A stretch of 64,000 nt of DNA from Candidatus Thiodiazotropha endoloripes. GTDB taxonomy: Bacteria; Pseudomonadota; Gammaproteobacteria; Chromatiales; Chromatiaceae. The notes under the pieces were generated by a model. The model ran no database searches. It saw only the letters and a list, made by a program, of their open reading frames with translations, and was not told the DNA's origin. The position numbers and the translations under genes are program-made. The DNA is taken from contig LVKA01000019.1 in the NCBI GenBank assembly GCA_001709035.1, forward strand, positions 1 through 64,000, in the 5' to 3' direction. Numbering within the stretch: position 1 is the first letter of the stretch; every line of letters starts with the position of its first letter. Below are positions 44,552 through 54,441 of this stretch, in pieces.

Positions 44552-45466
44552 ATGAGTCTTGCGTCCCGGGAAACAACACAAACAGGATCTGTTTCAACAG
44601 CTTTTTATAGAGGGCTTTTTATCATCTATCTGGTCAGTATTTTGACCGCCATACCGACCATCTATTTTATTACCAAGGATGAACTCTATTCTCAAGCTGA
44701 CAAGGAACTCAAGCTCATGGTCGACGTGGTCCGCTCCGCACGCTCTATCGTCAGGGAGCGGACCAGACCCCACTTTCTACCCAAGGGGGTCTTTTTTCCA
44801 CCCGTAGTCTCCTCCACGGTAATGGCAAAGGAGCTGGCAACTCAGTTTAAAAAACTGCAGCCCAGTTACCTGATCCGAATGGTGAGTGACAATCCACTCA
44901 ACAAGGACAACTACCCACAAGGGCTTGAGCTGAAAGTCCTGGAGATGTTGCGTTACGGCAACCCGGATGACGGCCTCGTGATGACCGGTGACATTCAGGG
45001 TCGTCAGTATCTGATCTCTGCGGCGGCAACCAAGGTCAGTGATGGCTGCCTGATCTGTCATGGCTCTGCGAAAACAGCACCGCGGGAGATCGTTGATCAA
45101 TACGGCTCGAATTCGGGCTATGGATGGCAGTCCGGTACGATCATCGGCGCCAGCCTGGTGGGCGTACCCTTGGCCGATCTCAACTCCGCCGTCCTGCAAC
45201 GATTTCTGATTGTTATCGCATCCATCACCGTACTCTTTGCGATTGTTCTACTGGTGCTTAACCGAGTGGTGCAGCACAAGATCATACAGCCTATACAGGA
45301 GATCACTGAAATCGCCAAAGAGGTCAGCCTTGGGCGTAGCAATCAACCGTTTTACTCAGAAAGAGATGATGAAATTGGCGCATTGACACGCTCGTTTGAA
45401 CTCATGCGCCGAAGTGTCAACATTGCCGCGAAGAAGATCAGCAAACTCTCTCAAGACAGGAAGTGA
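44552..45466 (+). CDS. membrane heme-type sensor: DUF3365-like domain with CxxCH, plus HAMP
   Basis: This encodes 304 residues. An N-terminal helix (YRGLFIIYLVSILTAIPTIY) leads into a periplasmic domain of about 150 residues of the Tll0287/DUF3365 type, with one c-type heme motif GCLICHGSAKTAP near residue 165. A second membrane helix (FLIVIASITVLFAIVLLVL) is followed by a HAMP-like segment (IQPIQEITEIAKEVSLGR, DDEIGALTRSFELM) and then the chain ends without kinase, cyclase or methyl-accepting output. It is probably a receptor that signals through a partner. It is coupled to the rhodanese gene (overlap region at 44540-44552). I used the ATG at 44552. Confidence 0.82.
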   Translation: MSLASRETTQTGSVSTAFYRGLFIIYLVSILTAIPTIYFITKDELYSQADKELKLMVDVVRSARSIVRERTRPHFLPKGVFFPPVVSSTVMAKELATQFKKLQPSYLIRMVSDNPLNKDNYPQGLELKVLEMLRYGNPDDGLVMTGDIQGRQYLISAAATKVSDGCLICHGSAKTAPREIVDQYGSNSGYGWQSGTIIGASLVGVPLADLNSAVLQRFLIVIASITVLFAIVLLVLNRVVQHKIIQPIQEITEIAKEVSLGRSNQPFYSERDDEIGALTRSFELMRRSVNIAAKKISKLSQDRK

Positions 45467-45479
45467 ATTCGGTTGATCA

Positions 45480-45518
45480 GATTCCCATCCCTCAATGAGA
45501 CCGTGAGGGATGGGATTC
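45480..45518 (+). terminator. hairpin after the sensor gene
   Basis: GATTCCCATCCCTCA (45480-45494) pairs with TGAGGGATGGGATTC (45504-45518), 14 of 15 bases. It lies between convergent genes (sensor and phoU) and probably ends the sensor transcript. There is no long T-run. Confidence 0.6.
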
Positions 45519-45520
45519 TA

Positions 45521-45549
45521 GGGCGTATTGGATACGTGTTAACAGGCCC
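45521..45549. repeat. single-arm remnant of the GGGCCTGTTAACAC element
   Basis: GGGCGTATTGGATACGTGTTAACAGGCCC matches the right arm of the complete element at 26 of 29 positions. It is bounded by TA on both sides. It lies between the sensor gene and phoU. Confidence 0.6.
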
Positions 45550-45578
45550 TAGGACGGGAGTACGGTCTATTATGGCAA

Positions 45579-46313
45579 TTATTCAGCTACTCGGTTGGCT
45601 TCAATCTCCGCCGAAATCGCCTGAATGTCCTCGTGCCGAACATCCTTACCAGTGACCAAAAAGATCACAAAGCCACCAATATTCTTTGCATGACCGCCAA
45701 TCCGTTCCAGGGCGCGCAGCGCCAGCACAATATCCACAACAGAGCCTACGTTGCGGGAGTCTTCCATGATGAAGGTTGAAAGACGACGCAGACTTCCCCT
45801 GAAGTCCTCGTAGAGCTTCTTGTCCATCTCGATCACTTCCAGCGCCTTGTCCAGATCAAGCTCGGTAAAGGCAACCAGACTCAGCCCCAGCATCTCATCG
45901 ACAAACTCCGACATGTCATAGATGTCATGCAGAATCTCTTTACTGGGAGGATTTTTCCCGTTGTCATAGAAGTGGATGGTGAGGTTGGCAATCTTACGCG
46001 CTTCATCCCCCACCCGTTCCAGATCCGAGATGGTCTTCTGAACGGTCAGGATGTCTCGCAGATCCTTTGCCATCGGCTGACGCTTGGCGATCAAGCGGAT
46101 AATCTCTTCATCCGCCTGTATATCGATATCATTCAGTTTACGATCACGGTCGATCACCTGACCGGCCGCCTTCGGATCTTCATCCTTTAATGTCTGCACC
46201 GCCCGGCGAAGCTGGTCCTGCCCCAGGTTACCCATATCCAGCACCAGCTCGTTCAGGTGGTCAAGCTCTGCGCTATAGGCCTTAACGATATGTCCGCTTG
46301 TCATTTCATTCAT
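45579..46313 (-). CDS. phoU: phosphate signalling protein PhoU
   Basis: This encodes 244 residues, an all-helical protein with two PhoU domains. The metal-binding acidic motifs are DIQADEEIIRLIAKRQPMAKDLR and LEVIEMDKKLYEDF, with RALERIGGHAKNIGGF near the end. PhoU links the Pst transporter to PhoR/PhoB and keeps the Pho response off when phosphate is plentiful. It is the last gene of the pstSCAB-phoU order, 18 bases after pstB. It is normal in length. Confidence 0.95.
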   Translation of the reverse strand: MNEMTSGHIVKAYSAELDHLNELVLDMGNLGQDQLRRAVQTLKDEDPKAAGQVIDRDRKLNDIDIQADEEIIRLIAKRQPMAKDLRDILTVQKTISDLERVGDEARKIANLTIHFYDNGKNPPSKEILHDIYDMSEFVDEMLGLSLVAFTELDLDKALEVIEMDKKLYEDFRGSLRRLSTFIMEDSRNVGSVVDIVLALRALERIGGHAKNIGGFVIFLVTGKDVRHEDIQAISAEIEANRVAE

Positions 46314-46331
46314 TACAGATCCACCCTCGCA

Positions 46332-47204
46332 TTAGCCGAAACGGCCAGTGATGTAGTCTTCAGTCAGTTTGTGTCTTGGTGAGGTGAAGATCTGATCGGT
46401 CTCCCCCACTTCAATCAATTTACCCAAATGAAAATAGGCGGTACGTTGACTGACACGGGCAGCCTGCTGCATGGAGTGGGTGACAATCGCAATGGTAAAG
46501 TTCTCGCGCAACTCATCGATCAACTCCTCGATTTTTGCCGTAGCAATCGGGTCGAGTGCGGAACAGGGCTCATCCATCAGAATGACTTCAGGACTGACAG
46601 CAATCGCGCGGGCAATGCAGAGCCGCTGCTGCTGACCACCGGAGAGACCGGTACCCGGCTGATCGAGGCGATCCTTGACCTCTTCCCAGAGACCGGCTCT
46701 CTGCAGTGAACTCTCTACGATCGAATCCAGGTGCTCTTTGTTATCACTCAGACCATGAATCTTCGGACCATAGGCGATGTTGTCGTAGATCGACTTGGGA
46801 AACGGGTTGGGTTTCTGGAACACCATACCAACACTGGCGCGCAGTGGAACCACATCCAAACCACCATCATAGATATCCTGCTCATCCATCTTTATCTGAC
46901 CGGTCACCCTGCAGACATCAATGGTATCATTCATCCGATTTAGGCAACGCAGAAAGGTTGATTTACCACAACCGGAGGGGCCAATCATGGAGATCACCTG
47001 GTTCTTGCCGATGTCCAGACTGACATCGAAAATCGCCTGTTTTTCACCATAATAGACATTGACGTTACGGCAAGTCATACGTGGATCATCAACATAGATC
47101 TCACCGACGGTGGCATCCGTACTCTGCACTGTGCCCGCAGCCGCTTCGGTTTCTTCTGCTAAACCTGGCGTTGCGGCACTTGTCTCATTCATTACTTGTT
47201 CCAC
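46332..47204 (-). CDS. pstB: phosphate ABC transporter ATP-binding protein
   Basis: This encodes 290 residues; ATGs at 47204 and 47192 are both possible. A leader of about 40 residues ([18 protein letters not shown]) precedes the ATPase and is longer than usual. Walker A is [15 protein letters not shown], the signature is [14 protein letters not shown], and Walker B is [13 protein letters not shown]. It energises phosphate uptake from the cytoplasmic face. It lies between pstA and phoU. Confidence 0.96.
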   Translation of the reverse strand: MEQVMNETSAATPGLAEETEAAAGTVQSTDATVGEIYVDDPRMTCRNVNVYYGEKQAIFDVSLDIGKNQVISMIGPSGCGKSTFLRCLNRMNDTIDVCRVTGQIKMDEQDIYDGGLDVVPLRASVGMVFQKPNPFPKSIYDNIAYGPKIHGLSDNKEHLDSIVESSLQRAGLWEEVKDRLDQPGTGLSGGQQQRLCIARAIAVSPEVILMDEPCSALDPIATAKIEELIDELRENFTIAIVTHSMQQAARVSQRTAYFHLGKLIEVGETDQIFTSPRHKLTEDYITGRFG

Positions 47205-47225
47205 AGTTTCCTCACTTACGCCAGT

Positions 47226-48524
47226 CTACCAACGGCGCTCAAATTTCTTTCTCAGCCAGACCGCCAGCAGATTCATGCTGATGAGAAAGGCCAGCAGTAT
47301 CATAATCGCTGCGGATGTACGTTCGACGAAGGCACGCTCCGGACTGTCTGCCCACAGATAGATCTGTACAGGCAGGACAGCTGACGGATCCATCACGCTA
47401 CCCGGCACATCTACGATAAACGCCACCATACCGATCATCAGTAGTGGTGCGGTCTCACCCAAAGCCTGCGCCATGCCGATGATCGTGCCGGTCAACATAC
47501 CCGGTAGCGCCAATGGCAGTACATGATGAGTTATGGTCTGCATCGGAGAAGCACCAACACCCAGCGCGGCCTCTCTGATCGAAGGGGGTACCGACTTAAG
47601 TGCGGCTCGACTGGCGATTATGATTGTCGGCAAGGTCATCAATGCCAATACCAGACCACCAACCAGAGGTACCGATCTGGGCAGACCGAAGAAGTTGATG
47701 AATACCGCCAGGCCCAATAGACCGAACACGATGGAAGGCACAGCAGCAAGATTGTTAATGTTCACCTCGATGATATCGGTCCAGCGGTTTTTGGGAGCAA
47801 ACTCCTCCAAATAGACCGCCGCGGCAACACCTACCGGAAAGGCGATGGTCAAACATATCAGCAAGGTAAAGAACGAACCGTAGGCAGCACCTTTGATACC
47901 AGACAGTTCAGGCTCTCTGGAATCACCGGCTGTGAAAAAGGTGGTATTGAACCTTTTCTCTACCCGGTCCTGCTCCTGTAAATCATGGATCCAGGCCAGT
48001 TGATTATCCTTGATGCGGCGATCGCTCTCGGGTAAGCGCAGGTCGATATGACCTTTGATCAGCATGTCGAAATCATCGTCAGCCACTACCCAGACTTCCT
48101 GTTTGGTGCCGATCAGTTCCGGGTTATTCATCACCGCATCCCGGATCTCATAAGCGGCGCCGCTACTGATCAGACCATACAGCACCTTTTTCTCTCGGCG
48201 ATTGGTCACATCAGGAAACATCTGCCGCATCGAGGCTTTGATCAATCCACCATAGTTGGCTCTTGAAAGCACCTCCGGATCGGTCTCCCCAATCGGCGCA
48301 ATCATCTCCGGATCATAAAACACATCCAGCTTCACGTAGGTCTGCTGAAACGCGGTGTAACCGTTAGAGATAATCGTGATAAACAGAAAAGAGACAAATA
48401 CCAGGCCCAGGATGATTGCACCCAAACCTAGCCACTGAAAATGCCTCTCCTGACGATAACGGCGATCCAGTCCCTTCTGCACCCGATCCATGGTCTTTTT
48501 ATGTTGTTGCTGCTGATTATTCAT
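47226..48524 (-). CDS. pstA: phosphate ABC transporter permease PstA
   Basis: This encodes 432 residues, longer than PstA of E. coli because of a DUF3333-type N-terminal region of about 150 residues. That region includes the first membrane helix (GAIILGLVFVSFLFITIIS) and a periplasmic part (YDPEMIAPIGETD). The permease core carries the EAA loop AALGVGASPMQTITHHVLPLALPG. It works with PstC as the inner-membrane channel. Its start overlaps pstC by eight bases. The extended form is common in marine and sulfur-oxidising gammaproteobacteria. Confidence 0.95.
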   Translation of the reverse strand: MNNQQQQHKKTMDRVQKGLDRRYRQERHFQWLGLGAIILGLVFVSFLFITIISNGYTAFQQTYVKLDVFYDPEMIAPIGETDPEVLSRANYGGLIKASMRQMFPDVTNRREKKVLYGLISSGAAYEIRDAVMNNPELIGTKQEVWVVADDDFDMLIKGHIDLRLPESDRRIKDNQLAWIHDLQEQDRVEKRFNTTFFTAGDSREPELSGIKGAAYGSFFTLLICLTIAFPVGVAAAVYLEEFAPKNRWTDIIEVNINNLAAVPSIVFGLLGLAVFINFFGLPRSVPLVGGLVLALMTLPTIIIASRAALKSVPPSIREAALGVGASPMQTITHHVLPLALPGMLTGTIIGMAQALGETAPLLMIGMVAFIVDVPGSVMDPSAVLPVQIYLWADSPERAFVERTSAAIMILLAFLISMNLLAVWLRKKFERRW

Positions 48525-49899
48525 ACTGTTCCCGATACTTACGTACGATGTGCAGTGCGATCATGTTGAGCGCCAGGGTGATGACAAAGAGCACCAGCGC
48601 CAGGGCAAAAGCGGCCAGAGTCTTGGCACTGTCGAATTCCTGATCCCCGACCAACAGAGTAACGATCTGTACGGTTACTGTTGTCACCGCCTCCAAGGGA
48701 TTCGCGGTAAGGTTGGCGGAGAGGCCGGCGGCCATGACCACGATCATGGTCTCACCGATGGCACGGGAAACTGCCAGCAATACACCACCCACGATACCCG
48801 GCAGTGCGGCCGGTATGATGACATTACGGATGGTTTCGGAACGGGTGGCGCCCAGGCCATAGGAGCCGTCACGCATTGCTTGTGGGACAGCGTTGATTAC
48901 ATCGTCGGAAAGAGAGGATACGAATGGGATGATCATGATACCCATTACAACGCCTGCAGCCAGAGCCGACTCAGAGGAGACAGTCAAGCCGATGTCGGTC
49001 CCCAGATCCCGGAAGAACGGAGCCACGGTCAGCGCCGCGAAGAACCCATACACAACGGTGGGAATACCAGCCAACACTTCAAGCACCGGCTTGGCCAGGG
49101 TACGGAAATGTTTACTGGCATACTCCGCCATGTAGATCGCCGACATCAGGCCGATGGGTACGGCGACAATCATCGCAATCAGGGTGATCAACATGGTGCC
49201 CGCGAACAGAGGCACAGAGCCGAACACGCCGGATGATCCAACCTGATCAGGTCTTATGGCGGTCTGCGGCGACCACTCCAGACCGAACAAAAATTCTGTA
49301 ACTGGGATTTGCTGAAAGAACCTGACAGATTCAAACAGCACTGAAAGCACGATACCTACGGTCGTGAATATCGCCAGGGTTGAACTTGAAAGCAGAAAGA
49401 AATTAATCGCTTTTTCAACCCGGTTTCGTGCCCTCTGTTCACGCGTGATGGTGCGTTGCGCCCATAGGCCAGCCAGTATCGCCACACTCAGCGCAACAAC
49501 GAAAAGCGCCATATGGCTGATGCTCATCAGACTGGTGTAGTGATCTGCCGCCTGCTGCATGGTTTGATCAACTGTCGAGGAGACAATATCACCTTGTGAC
49601 AGATTTCGAACATCGTTTAGAACAAGATCAAGACGCTCAGGGGGCAGGTTCTGAACCTCTTGCGGAAGCGATTCGACCACCATGCCGGTGACCACCGACT
49701 CTTCGAAGGATAACCAAAACGCCAATAGAATTAGTGCCGGAATGCCACACCACATGGCGGTCTGCATTCCATAGTAAGAGGGTAGTGAATGAAGATCGCG
49801 AACCTTTCCCCCAACAAGACTGAGAGAGCGTTTGCGCCCGAAGTAATAGGCCAGCGACATCAGGCCCAATAGCAGAATAATCAGTGTGGATGTATGCAT
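48517..49899 (-). CDS. pstC: phosphate ABC transporter permease PstC
   Basis: This encodes 460 residues, also of the extended type. The N-terminus has two helices around a loop of about 100 residues, and the transport core ends with the EAA loop SYGLGATRSETIRNVIIPAALPGIVGG. Membrane segments such as LITLIAMIVAVPIGLMSAIYMAEY are typical. It pairs with PstA. A strong hairpin sits between pstS and this gene, so pstC is expected to be transcribed at lower level than pstS. Confidence 0.95.
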   Translation of the reverse strand: MHTSTLIILLLGLMSLAYYFGRKRSLSLVGGKVRDLHSLPSYYGMQTAMWCGIPALILLAFWLSFEESVVTGMVVESLPQEVQNLPPERLDLVLNDVRNLSQGDIVSSTVDQTMQQAADHYTSLMSISHMALFVVALSVAILAGLWAQRTITREQRARNRVEKAINFFLLSSSTLAIFTTVGIVLSVLFESVRFFQQIPVTEFLFGLEWSPQTAIRPDQVGSSGVFGSVPLFAGTMLITLIAMIVAVPIGLMSAIYMAEYASKHFRTLAKPVLEVLAGIPTVVYGFFAALTVAPFFRDLGTDIGLTVSSESALAAGVVMGIMIIPFVSSLSDDVINAVPQAMRDGSYGLGATRSETIRNVIIPAALPGIVGGVLLAVSRAIGETMIVVMAAGLSANLTANPLEAVTTVTVQIVTLLVGDQEFDSAKTLAAFALALVLFVITLALNMIALHIVRKYREQYE

Positions 49900-49914
49900 C
49901 TTTTTTACTACCCA

Positions 49915-49951
49915 GAAAAAAGCGGCTACTTGCGTTTCACAAGTAGCCGCT
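49915..49951 (-). terminator. intercistronic terminator between pstS and pstC
   Basis: AGCGGCTACTTG (49921-49932) pairs perfectly with CAAGTAGCCGCT (49940-49951). On the minus strand it is followed by six T's (the A-run 49915-49920). It would let pstS be made in excess of the permease and ATPase. Confidence 0.8.
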
Positions 49952-49975
49952 CCTTGCAGCCAAAGCTTCAGCCCA

Positions 49976-51019
49976 TCAGAGCTTCAGAGGTTTCATCGCT
50001 TCGATGTCGCTCCTGAAAGCTTTACGCTCTTCAGTAGGCATTGGGATCAGACCCTTGTCAGCCAGATAGCCCTCTTCACCCCAGGCCTTATCACTGCTGA
50101 ACTCAGCCAGGTATTCGATGATGCCGGGGATTTTGCCCATGTGCGCTTTCTTCACATAGAAGTAGAGCGGACGGGATACCGGGTAACTGCCATCGGCGAT
50201 CAGTTCGAAAGTCGGAGCAACGCCATCGATCAGGGAACCCTGAACCTTATCGGAATTCTGATCCAGGAAGCTGTAACCGAATACGCCCAGAGCACCTTTG
50301 TTGGCTTCCAGTTTCTGCACGATCAGGTTGTCGTTCTCACCGGCTTCGATGTATTTGCCATCTTCACGAACGGTGTGGCAAAGCGCCTTGTAGGCTTTCT
50401 TGTCCTTCTTCTTCATGGCCTTGATCCAATCGATCTTCTTACAGCCACCTTCCATGGCCAGTTCGGCGAATGCGTCGCGGGTACCGGAAGTGGGAGGAGG
50501 ACCCAGCACTTCGATCGCCATGTCAGGCAGATCCTTGTTCACCTCTTTCCAGGTTTTGTAAGGGTTGGCAACCAGTTTACCGCTCATGGGATCTTTGGGA
50601 TCCGGAACCTGTTTGGCCAGAGCCAGGAAGATGTCCTTACGGGTTACTTTGAACTGAGGCGCTTTCTTGGAGTTGGCCAGTGCGATACCGTCGTAACCGA
50701 CTTTGACTTCGATGATATCGTTGATGCCGTTGCCCTCGCAGCGTTCAACTTCCGAGCTTTTAATGCGACGGGAAGCGTTGGTGATATCAGGATGCTCGAC
50801 ACCGACACCGGCGCAGAAGAGCTTCAAACCACCACCGGAACCGGTAGATTCGATCTTCGGAGTTTTAAACTTGGTGGTTTTGCCGAACTGTTCAGCAACC
50901 ACGGTAGCAAATGGGTATACGGTCGAGGAACCGACTACGCTGATGTAGTCGCGGGCTGAGGCCATGCTCACAAAACCGGTCAGCGAAACTGCGACCGCTG
51001 CTGAAATCAGCTTCTTCAT
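49976..51019 (-). CDS. pstS: phosphate-binding periplasmic protein PstS
   Basis: This encodes 347 residues with a signal peptide (MKKLISAAVAVSLTGFVSMASA). The phosphate pocket is in VVGSSTVYPFA and STGSGGGLKLFCAGVG, and ITNASRRIKSSE and the SGTRDAFAELA region complete it. The GLxG-like glycine loop and the long lysine-rich segment (MKKKDKKAYKAL) place it in the PstS group typical of gammaproteobacteria. It captures phosphate in the periplasm for the PstCAB channel. It is preceded by a Pho box and followed by a terminator. Confidence 0.95.
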   Translation of the reverse strand: MKKLISAAVAVSLTGFVSMASARDYISVVGSSTVYPFATVVAEQFGKTTKFKTPKIESTGSGGGLKLFCAGVGVEHPDITNASRRIKSSEVERCEGNGINDIIEVKVGYDGIALANSKKAPQFKVTRKDIFLALAKQVPDPKDPMSGKLVANPYKTWKEVNKDLPDMAIEVLGPPPTSGTRDAFAELAMEGGCKKIDWIKAMKKKDKKAYKALCHTVREDGKYIEAGENDNLIVQKLEANKGALGVFGYSFLDQNSDKVQGSLIDGVAPTFELIADGSYPVSRPLYFYVKKAHMGKIPGIIEYLAEFSSDKAWGEEGYLADKGLIPMPTEERKAFRSDIEAMKPLKL

Positions 51020-51120
51020 AATATTTCTCTCCTTACGAGAATTTTGTCAATAAAAGGGTTTGACGTTTTATTGGGTAAGCAGAGGATAGGCGGGCAAGAT
51101 GAATACTGGATGAGATTTAG

Positions 51121-51138
51121 GTGACAGTTTTGTTACCG
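51121..51138 (-). promoter_or_regulatory. Pho box upstream of pstS
   Basis: On the minus strand it reads CGGTAAC AAAA CTGTCAC: two seven-base half sites separated by four A's, close to the PhoB consensus (CTGTCAT repeat). It lies about 100 bases upstream of pstS, consistent with PhoB activation under phosphate limitation. Confidence 0.65.
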
Positions 51139-51229
51139 TCACAGCCATCCACCACCATTCCTGCAGAAAGGCGTAGGTTTCAACTGAATGAAAGGCGGGA
51201 CATCCTTGATTTACCAGAAAAGGAGACGG

Positions 51230-51934
51230 TCAGGGCTTGTCTGAGAAGCGGTAACCCGCACCTCGGACAGTCTGTAGCAGCGTCTCTTTACCTGAGGGTT
51301 CCAGCGCCTTGCGCAGACGCCGGATATGCACATCGACAGTACGCTCTTCGATATAGACGTTGGTTCCCCAGACCCGGTCGAGCAATTGACTGCGGGAGAA
51401 AACCCGCTCCCGGTGGGTCATGAAGTAGTGCAGCAGGCGGAACTCGGTCGGGCCCAGCTCGACCACTTCCTCATCGGAGGTGACCCGATGGCTGACCGGA
51501 TCGAGCTGCAGACCGCCACAGTCCAGCACCTCCCCGGCCAGCAGGGGCGATACCCGTCGCAGAATGGAGCGGATTCTGGCCAGCAGCTCCCTGGCGGAGA
51601 ATGGCTTGGTGACATAGTCCTCAGCGCCGATATCCAGCCCGGTAACCTTGTCGTTCTCCTCACCCTTGGCGGTGAGCATGATGATCGGTATCGACTCGGT
51701 CTCCCGGTCTTTTTTCAAACGACCGGCCAGTTCGACACCACTCATCCCCGGCAGCATCCAATCCAGCAGGATCAGATCGGGGCGGGACTTCTTGATCAGG
51801 CTGATCGCCTGAGTCGCATCTTCAGCGAAATCCGCCTGAAAACCATCCTGCTCCAGGATGAAACGCAGCATCTCGCCAACCGCCGGTTCGTCGTCTACTG
51901 CAAGTATTCTTGGGATTGTCATCTCCGTGTCCAT
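51230..51934 (-). CDS. phoB: phosphate regulon response regulator PhoB
   Basis: This encodes 234 residues. The receiver domain has the acidic pocket VDDE, the phosphoacceptor Asp in [10 protein letters not shown], and the conserved Lys in [12 protein letters not shown]. The winged-helix effector domain ends with [14 protein letters not shown] and VRGAGYRF. PhoB activates the pst genes under phosphate starvation. Its sensor kinase phoR is not next to it. A second start (MTIPRIL) lies 12 bases inside. A Pho box lies just upstream, suggesting autoregulation. Confidence 0.95.
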   Translation of the reverse strand: MDTEMTIPRILAVDDEPAVGEMLRFILEQDGFQADFAEDATQAISLIKKSRPDLILLDWMLPGMSGVELAGRLKKDRETESIPIIMLTAKGEENDKVTGLDIGAEDYVTKPFSARELLARIRSILRRVSPLLAGEVLDCGGLQLDPVSHRVTSDEEVVELGPTEFRLLHYFMTHRERVFSRSQLLDRVWGTNVYIEERTVDVHIRRLRKALEPSGKETLLQTVRGAGYRFSDKP

Positions 51935-51973
51935 AAGCTGCCAATATTTAGCACCATATTAAACAGGAGGTTT

Positions 51974-51991
51974 GTTACATGGAGATGACAA
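51974..51991 (-). promoter_or_regulatory. Pho box upstream of phoB
   Basis: On the minus strand it reads TTGTCAT CTCC ATGTAAC: two half sites with a four-base spacer, six and five of seven bases matching CTGTCAY. It is 40 bases before the phoB start. Confidence 0.5.
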
Positions 51992-52051
51992 CAAACCGGC
52001 GGATTTCATCAGACACTCCATGTGATTATGACCGGGTTGGAATCCTGAAAA

Positions 52052-52405
52052 CTAAGGATGCACATCCACAGGTGTGAGCAGAGGCACCGCGGCAACTCTT
52101 CTGAGATCCGAGACTTCCGCAATCACCGACTCATAGAGCTCTGCCTGGGGTTTCCAGAACATCACCCCGACGCCATCCTGCTGGGTGTGGGTAACCACCC
52201 CCATGATCGAACACTGCCGACCACCACGGAACAGCTCCAACTCCACCAGCGCCCCGGTCAGCATGGTCAGGCTTTCGGTGCGCAGGTAGATCCCCTGCAT
52301 GGAGCAGTTCACCGCTTTTGCCGGAATCAACCGCTGTTTCCTGTAGCGGATATAGACCTCGCCATCCATCGGATAGCGCTTACTGTATCGTTTCTCGACT
52401 GGCAT
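52052..52405 (-). CDS. PilZ-domain protein
   Basis: This encodes 117 residues from ATG 52405, chosen because AAGGAAAAG lies just before it and the PilZ domain then begins at once. Both cyclic-di-GMP motifs are intact: RYSKR near residue 6 and NCSMQG near residue 40. The rest is a beta barrel (SIMGVVTHTQQDGVGVMFW). Such single-domain proteins bind cyclic di-GMP and pass it to partners in motility or surface attachment. It lies between phoB and argS, monocistronic. Confidence 0.85.
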   Translation of the reverse strand: MPVEKRYSKRYPMDGEVYIRYRKQRLIPAKAVNCSMQGIYLRTESLTMLTGALVELELFRGGRQCSIMGVVTHTQQDGVGVMFWKPQAELYESVIAEVSDLRRVAAVPLLTPVDVHP

Positions 52406-52675
52406 TTTCTTTTCCTTGGACTCTTCGTGCGCCAAGTGTAGGCAGCCAATATGACTAACATGTGACCAGGGGATGAAGCCTTTCTGACCTGAAATCATTA
52501 CCTTTTTCAGCTCAAACCGGGCCTGTCGCCACGACTTTCACCCGGACTTAGGGCCGGATTCAGTCATTTTTTCGACAATGTCTCGAAATGCAACAAATTC
52601 TCGGGAATCTCCCACGAACAGGCCAATTCCTGGTATCCTTGCCCGCCTCTGAAAGTGGTAAATCCGACATCTGAA

Positions 52676-54436
52676 ATGAAGAAGCAAATCGAGCAATTGG
52701 TCGTCACGGCGCTGCAGCAACTCGCCGCCCAGAACATGATACCGTCCGATTCCCTGACGGCGCCCAAAATTGAACGAGCGAGAGACAGTAAGCATGGTGA
52801 CTTTGCCACCAATGCGGCACTGGTGCTGGCCAAGCCTGCGGGTAAAAATCCCAGGGAGCTGGCGCAGGCGATCATCGATGCCCTACCCGCCTCCGAGTTG
52901 GTGGAAAAGTGCGATATCGCCGGACCCGGATTTATCAATTTCACACTCTCATCAACGGCTTATCACACTCTGATTCCCACCATCATCAGCCAGGCCGATC
53001 GCTATGGGCGGAGCGACCTGGGGGCGGGCAAGAAGGTTCAGGTCGAATATGTTTCAGCCAACCCCACCGGTCCCCTGCATGTGGGGCATGGCCGTGGGGC
53101 GGCCTATGGATCGGTGGTCGCCGACCTGCTCGAAGCGGTGGGCTATGAGGTACACCGGGAGTATTACGTCAACGATGCTGGGCGGCAGATGGATATCCTC
53201 GCCACCTCGGTCTGGCTGCGCTACCTGGAGCTGTGTGACGAGAGCCTGACCTTTCCCGCCAACGGCTACAAAGGGGACTATGTGTGGGATATCGCCGCCA
53301 CCCTGCACCGGGATCACGGCGAGGATTACAAAGTCGCGGCGGAGACCCTGTTTGAGGGAGTACCCGCTGATGAGCCCGATGGCGGTGACAAGGAGGCCCA
53401 TATCGACGGCCTGATCCAGCAGGCGAAAAAGCTGCTGGGAGACAACCGCTACCGGTTCGTTTTCGAGCTGGGCCTGAACACCATACTCGACGATATTCGC
53501 GACGACCTCTCTCTGTTCGGGGTCAACTATGAGGAGTGGTACTCCGAACGCAGTCTGATGGAATCCGGTGCGGTGAACCAGGTGATCGAGCGCCTGCGCG
53601 GCAGCGGACACCTGTATGAAAAAGGGGGCGCACTCTGGTTCCGCTCGACCGATTTCGGTGACGAAAAAGATCGGGTTGTGGTTCGGGACAATGGCCAGAC
53701 CACCTACTTCGCTTCGGATATCGCCTACCACCTGGACAAACTGCAGCGCGGTTTCGAACGGGTCATCGATGTCTGGGGCGCCGACCACCACGGCTATGTG
53801 CCGAGGGTCAAGGCGGCACTACAGGCACTGGGGGAGGATGCGGACAAACTCGATGTACTGCTGGTGCAGTTCGCCATTCTCTACCGTGGCGGTGAGAAGA
53901 TGCAGATGTCGACCCGCTCCGGTGAGTTCGTCACCCTGAGGGAGCTGCGCAAAGAGGTAGGCGCCGATGCGGCGCGCTTTTTCTATGTGATGCGCAAATG
54001 TGAGCAGCATATGGATTTCGACCTGGATCTGGCCAAATCCCAGTCCAACGACAATCCGGTCTACTACATGCAGTATGCCCATGCCCGTATCTGCAGTGTA
54101 CTGCAGCAGGCCGCCGAGCAGCAGATCACCATTGCCAGCGACGCCAATGCGATCGATTACGCCTGCCTGGTCGAATCCCAGGAAGAGGCGCTGCTAACCA
54201 ACCTGGCAAAATATCCGGAAGCGTTGGAACTCTCCGCTCTGAATGAAGAGCCTCACCAGTTGACCCACTACCTGCGCGACCTGGCCACCGACTTCCATAC
54301 CTATTACAACGCCCACAAGTTCCTGGTGGAAGATGCCAAGCTGCGCGATGCCCGTCTGCAGCTGATCCTGGCGACCCGCCAGGTGATTCGAAACGGCCTT
54401 GGTCTGCTGGGTGTCTCCGCACCTGAGAAGATGTAA
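52676..54436 (+). CDS. argS: arginyl-tRNA synthetase
   Basis: This encodes 586 residues. The class I catalytic signature is visible: [21 protein letters not shown] (HIGH equivalent) and later [14 protein letters not shown] (KMSK equivalent). An N-terminal Add-1 domain precedes them and the DALR anticodon-binding domain ends the protein ([19 protein letters not shown]). It charges tRNA-Arg with arginine. Start ATG 52676 gives [10 protein letters not shown] seven-codon upstream extension is possible but has no homology. It is followed by an SPOR-domain gene, a common pairing. Confidence 0.97.
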   Translation: MKKQIEQLVVTALQQLAAQNMIPSDSLTAPKIERARDSKHGDFATNAALVLAKPAGKNPRELAQAIIDALPASELVEKCDIAGPGFINFTLSSTAYHTLIPTIISQADRYGRSDLGAGKKVQVEYVSANPTGPLHVGHGRGAAYGSVVADLLEAVGYEVHREYYVNDAGRQMDILATSVWLRYLELCDESLTFPANGYKGDYVWDIAATLHRDHGEDYKVAAETLFEGVPADEPDGGDKEAHIDGLIQQAKKLLGDNRYRFVFELGLNTILDDIRDDLSLFGVNYEEWYSERSLMESGAVNQVIERLRGSGHLYEKGGALWFRSTDFGDEKDRVVVRDNGQTTYFASDIAYHLDKLQRGFERVIDVWGADHHGYVPRVKAALQALGEDADKLDVLLVQFAILYRGGEKMQMSTRSGEFVTLRELRKEVGADAARFFYVMRKCEQHMDFDLDLAKSQSNDNPVYYMQYAHARICSVLQQAAEQQITIASDANAIDYACLVESQEEALLTNLAKYPEALELSALNEEPHQLTHYLRDLATDFHTYYNAHKFLVEDAKLRDARLQLILATRQVIRNGLGLLGVSAPEKM

Positions 54437-54441
54437 CAGCC

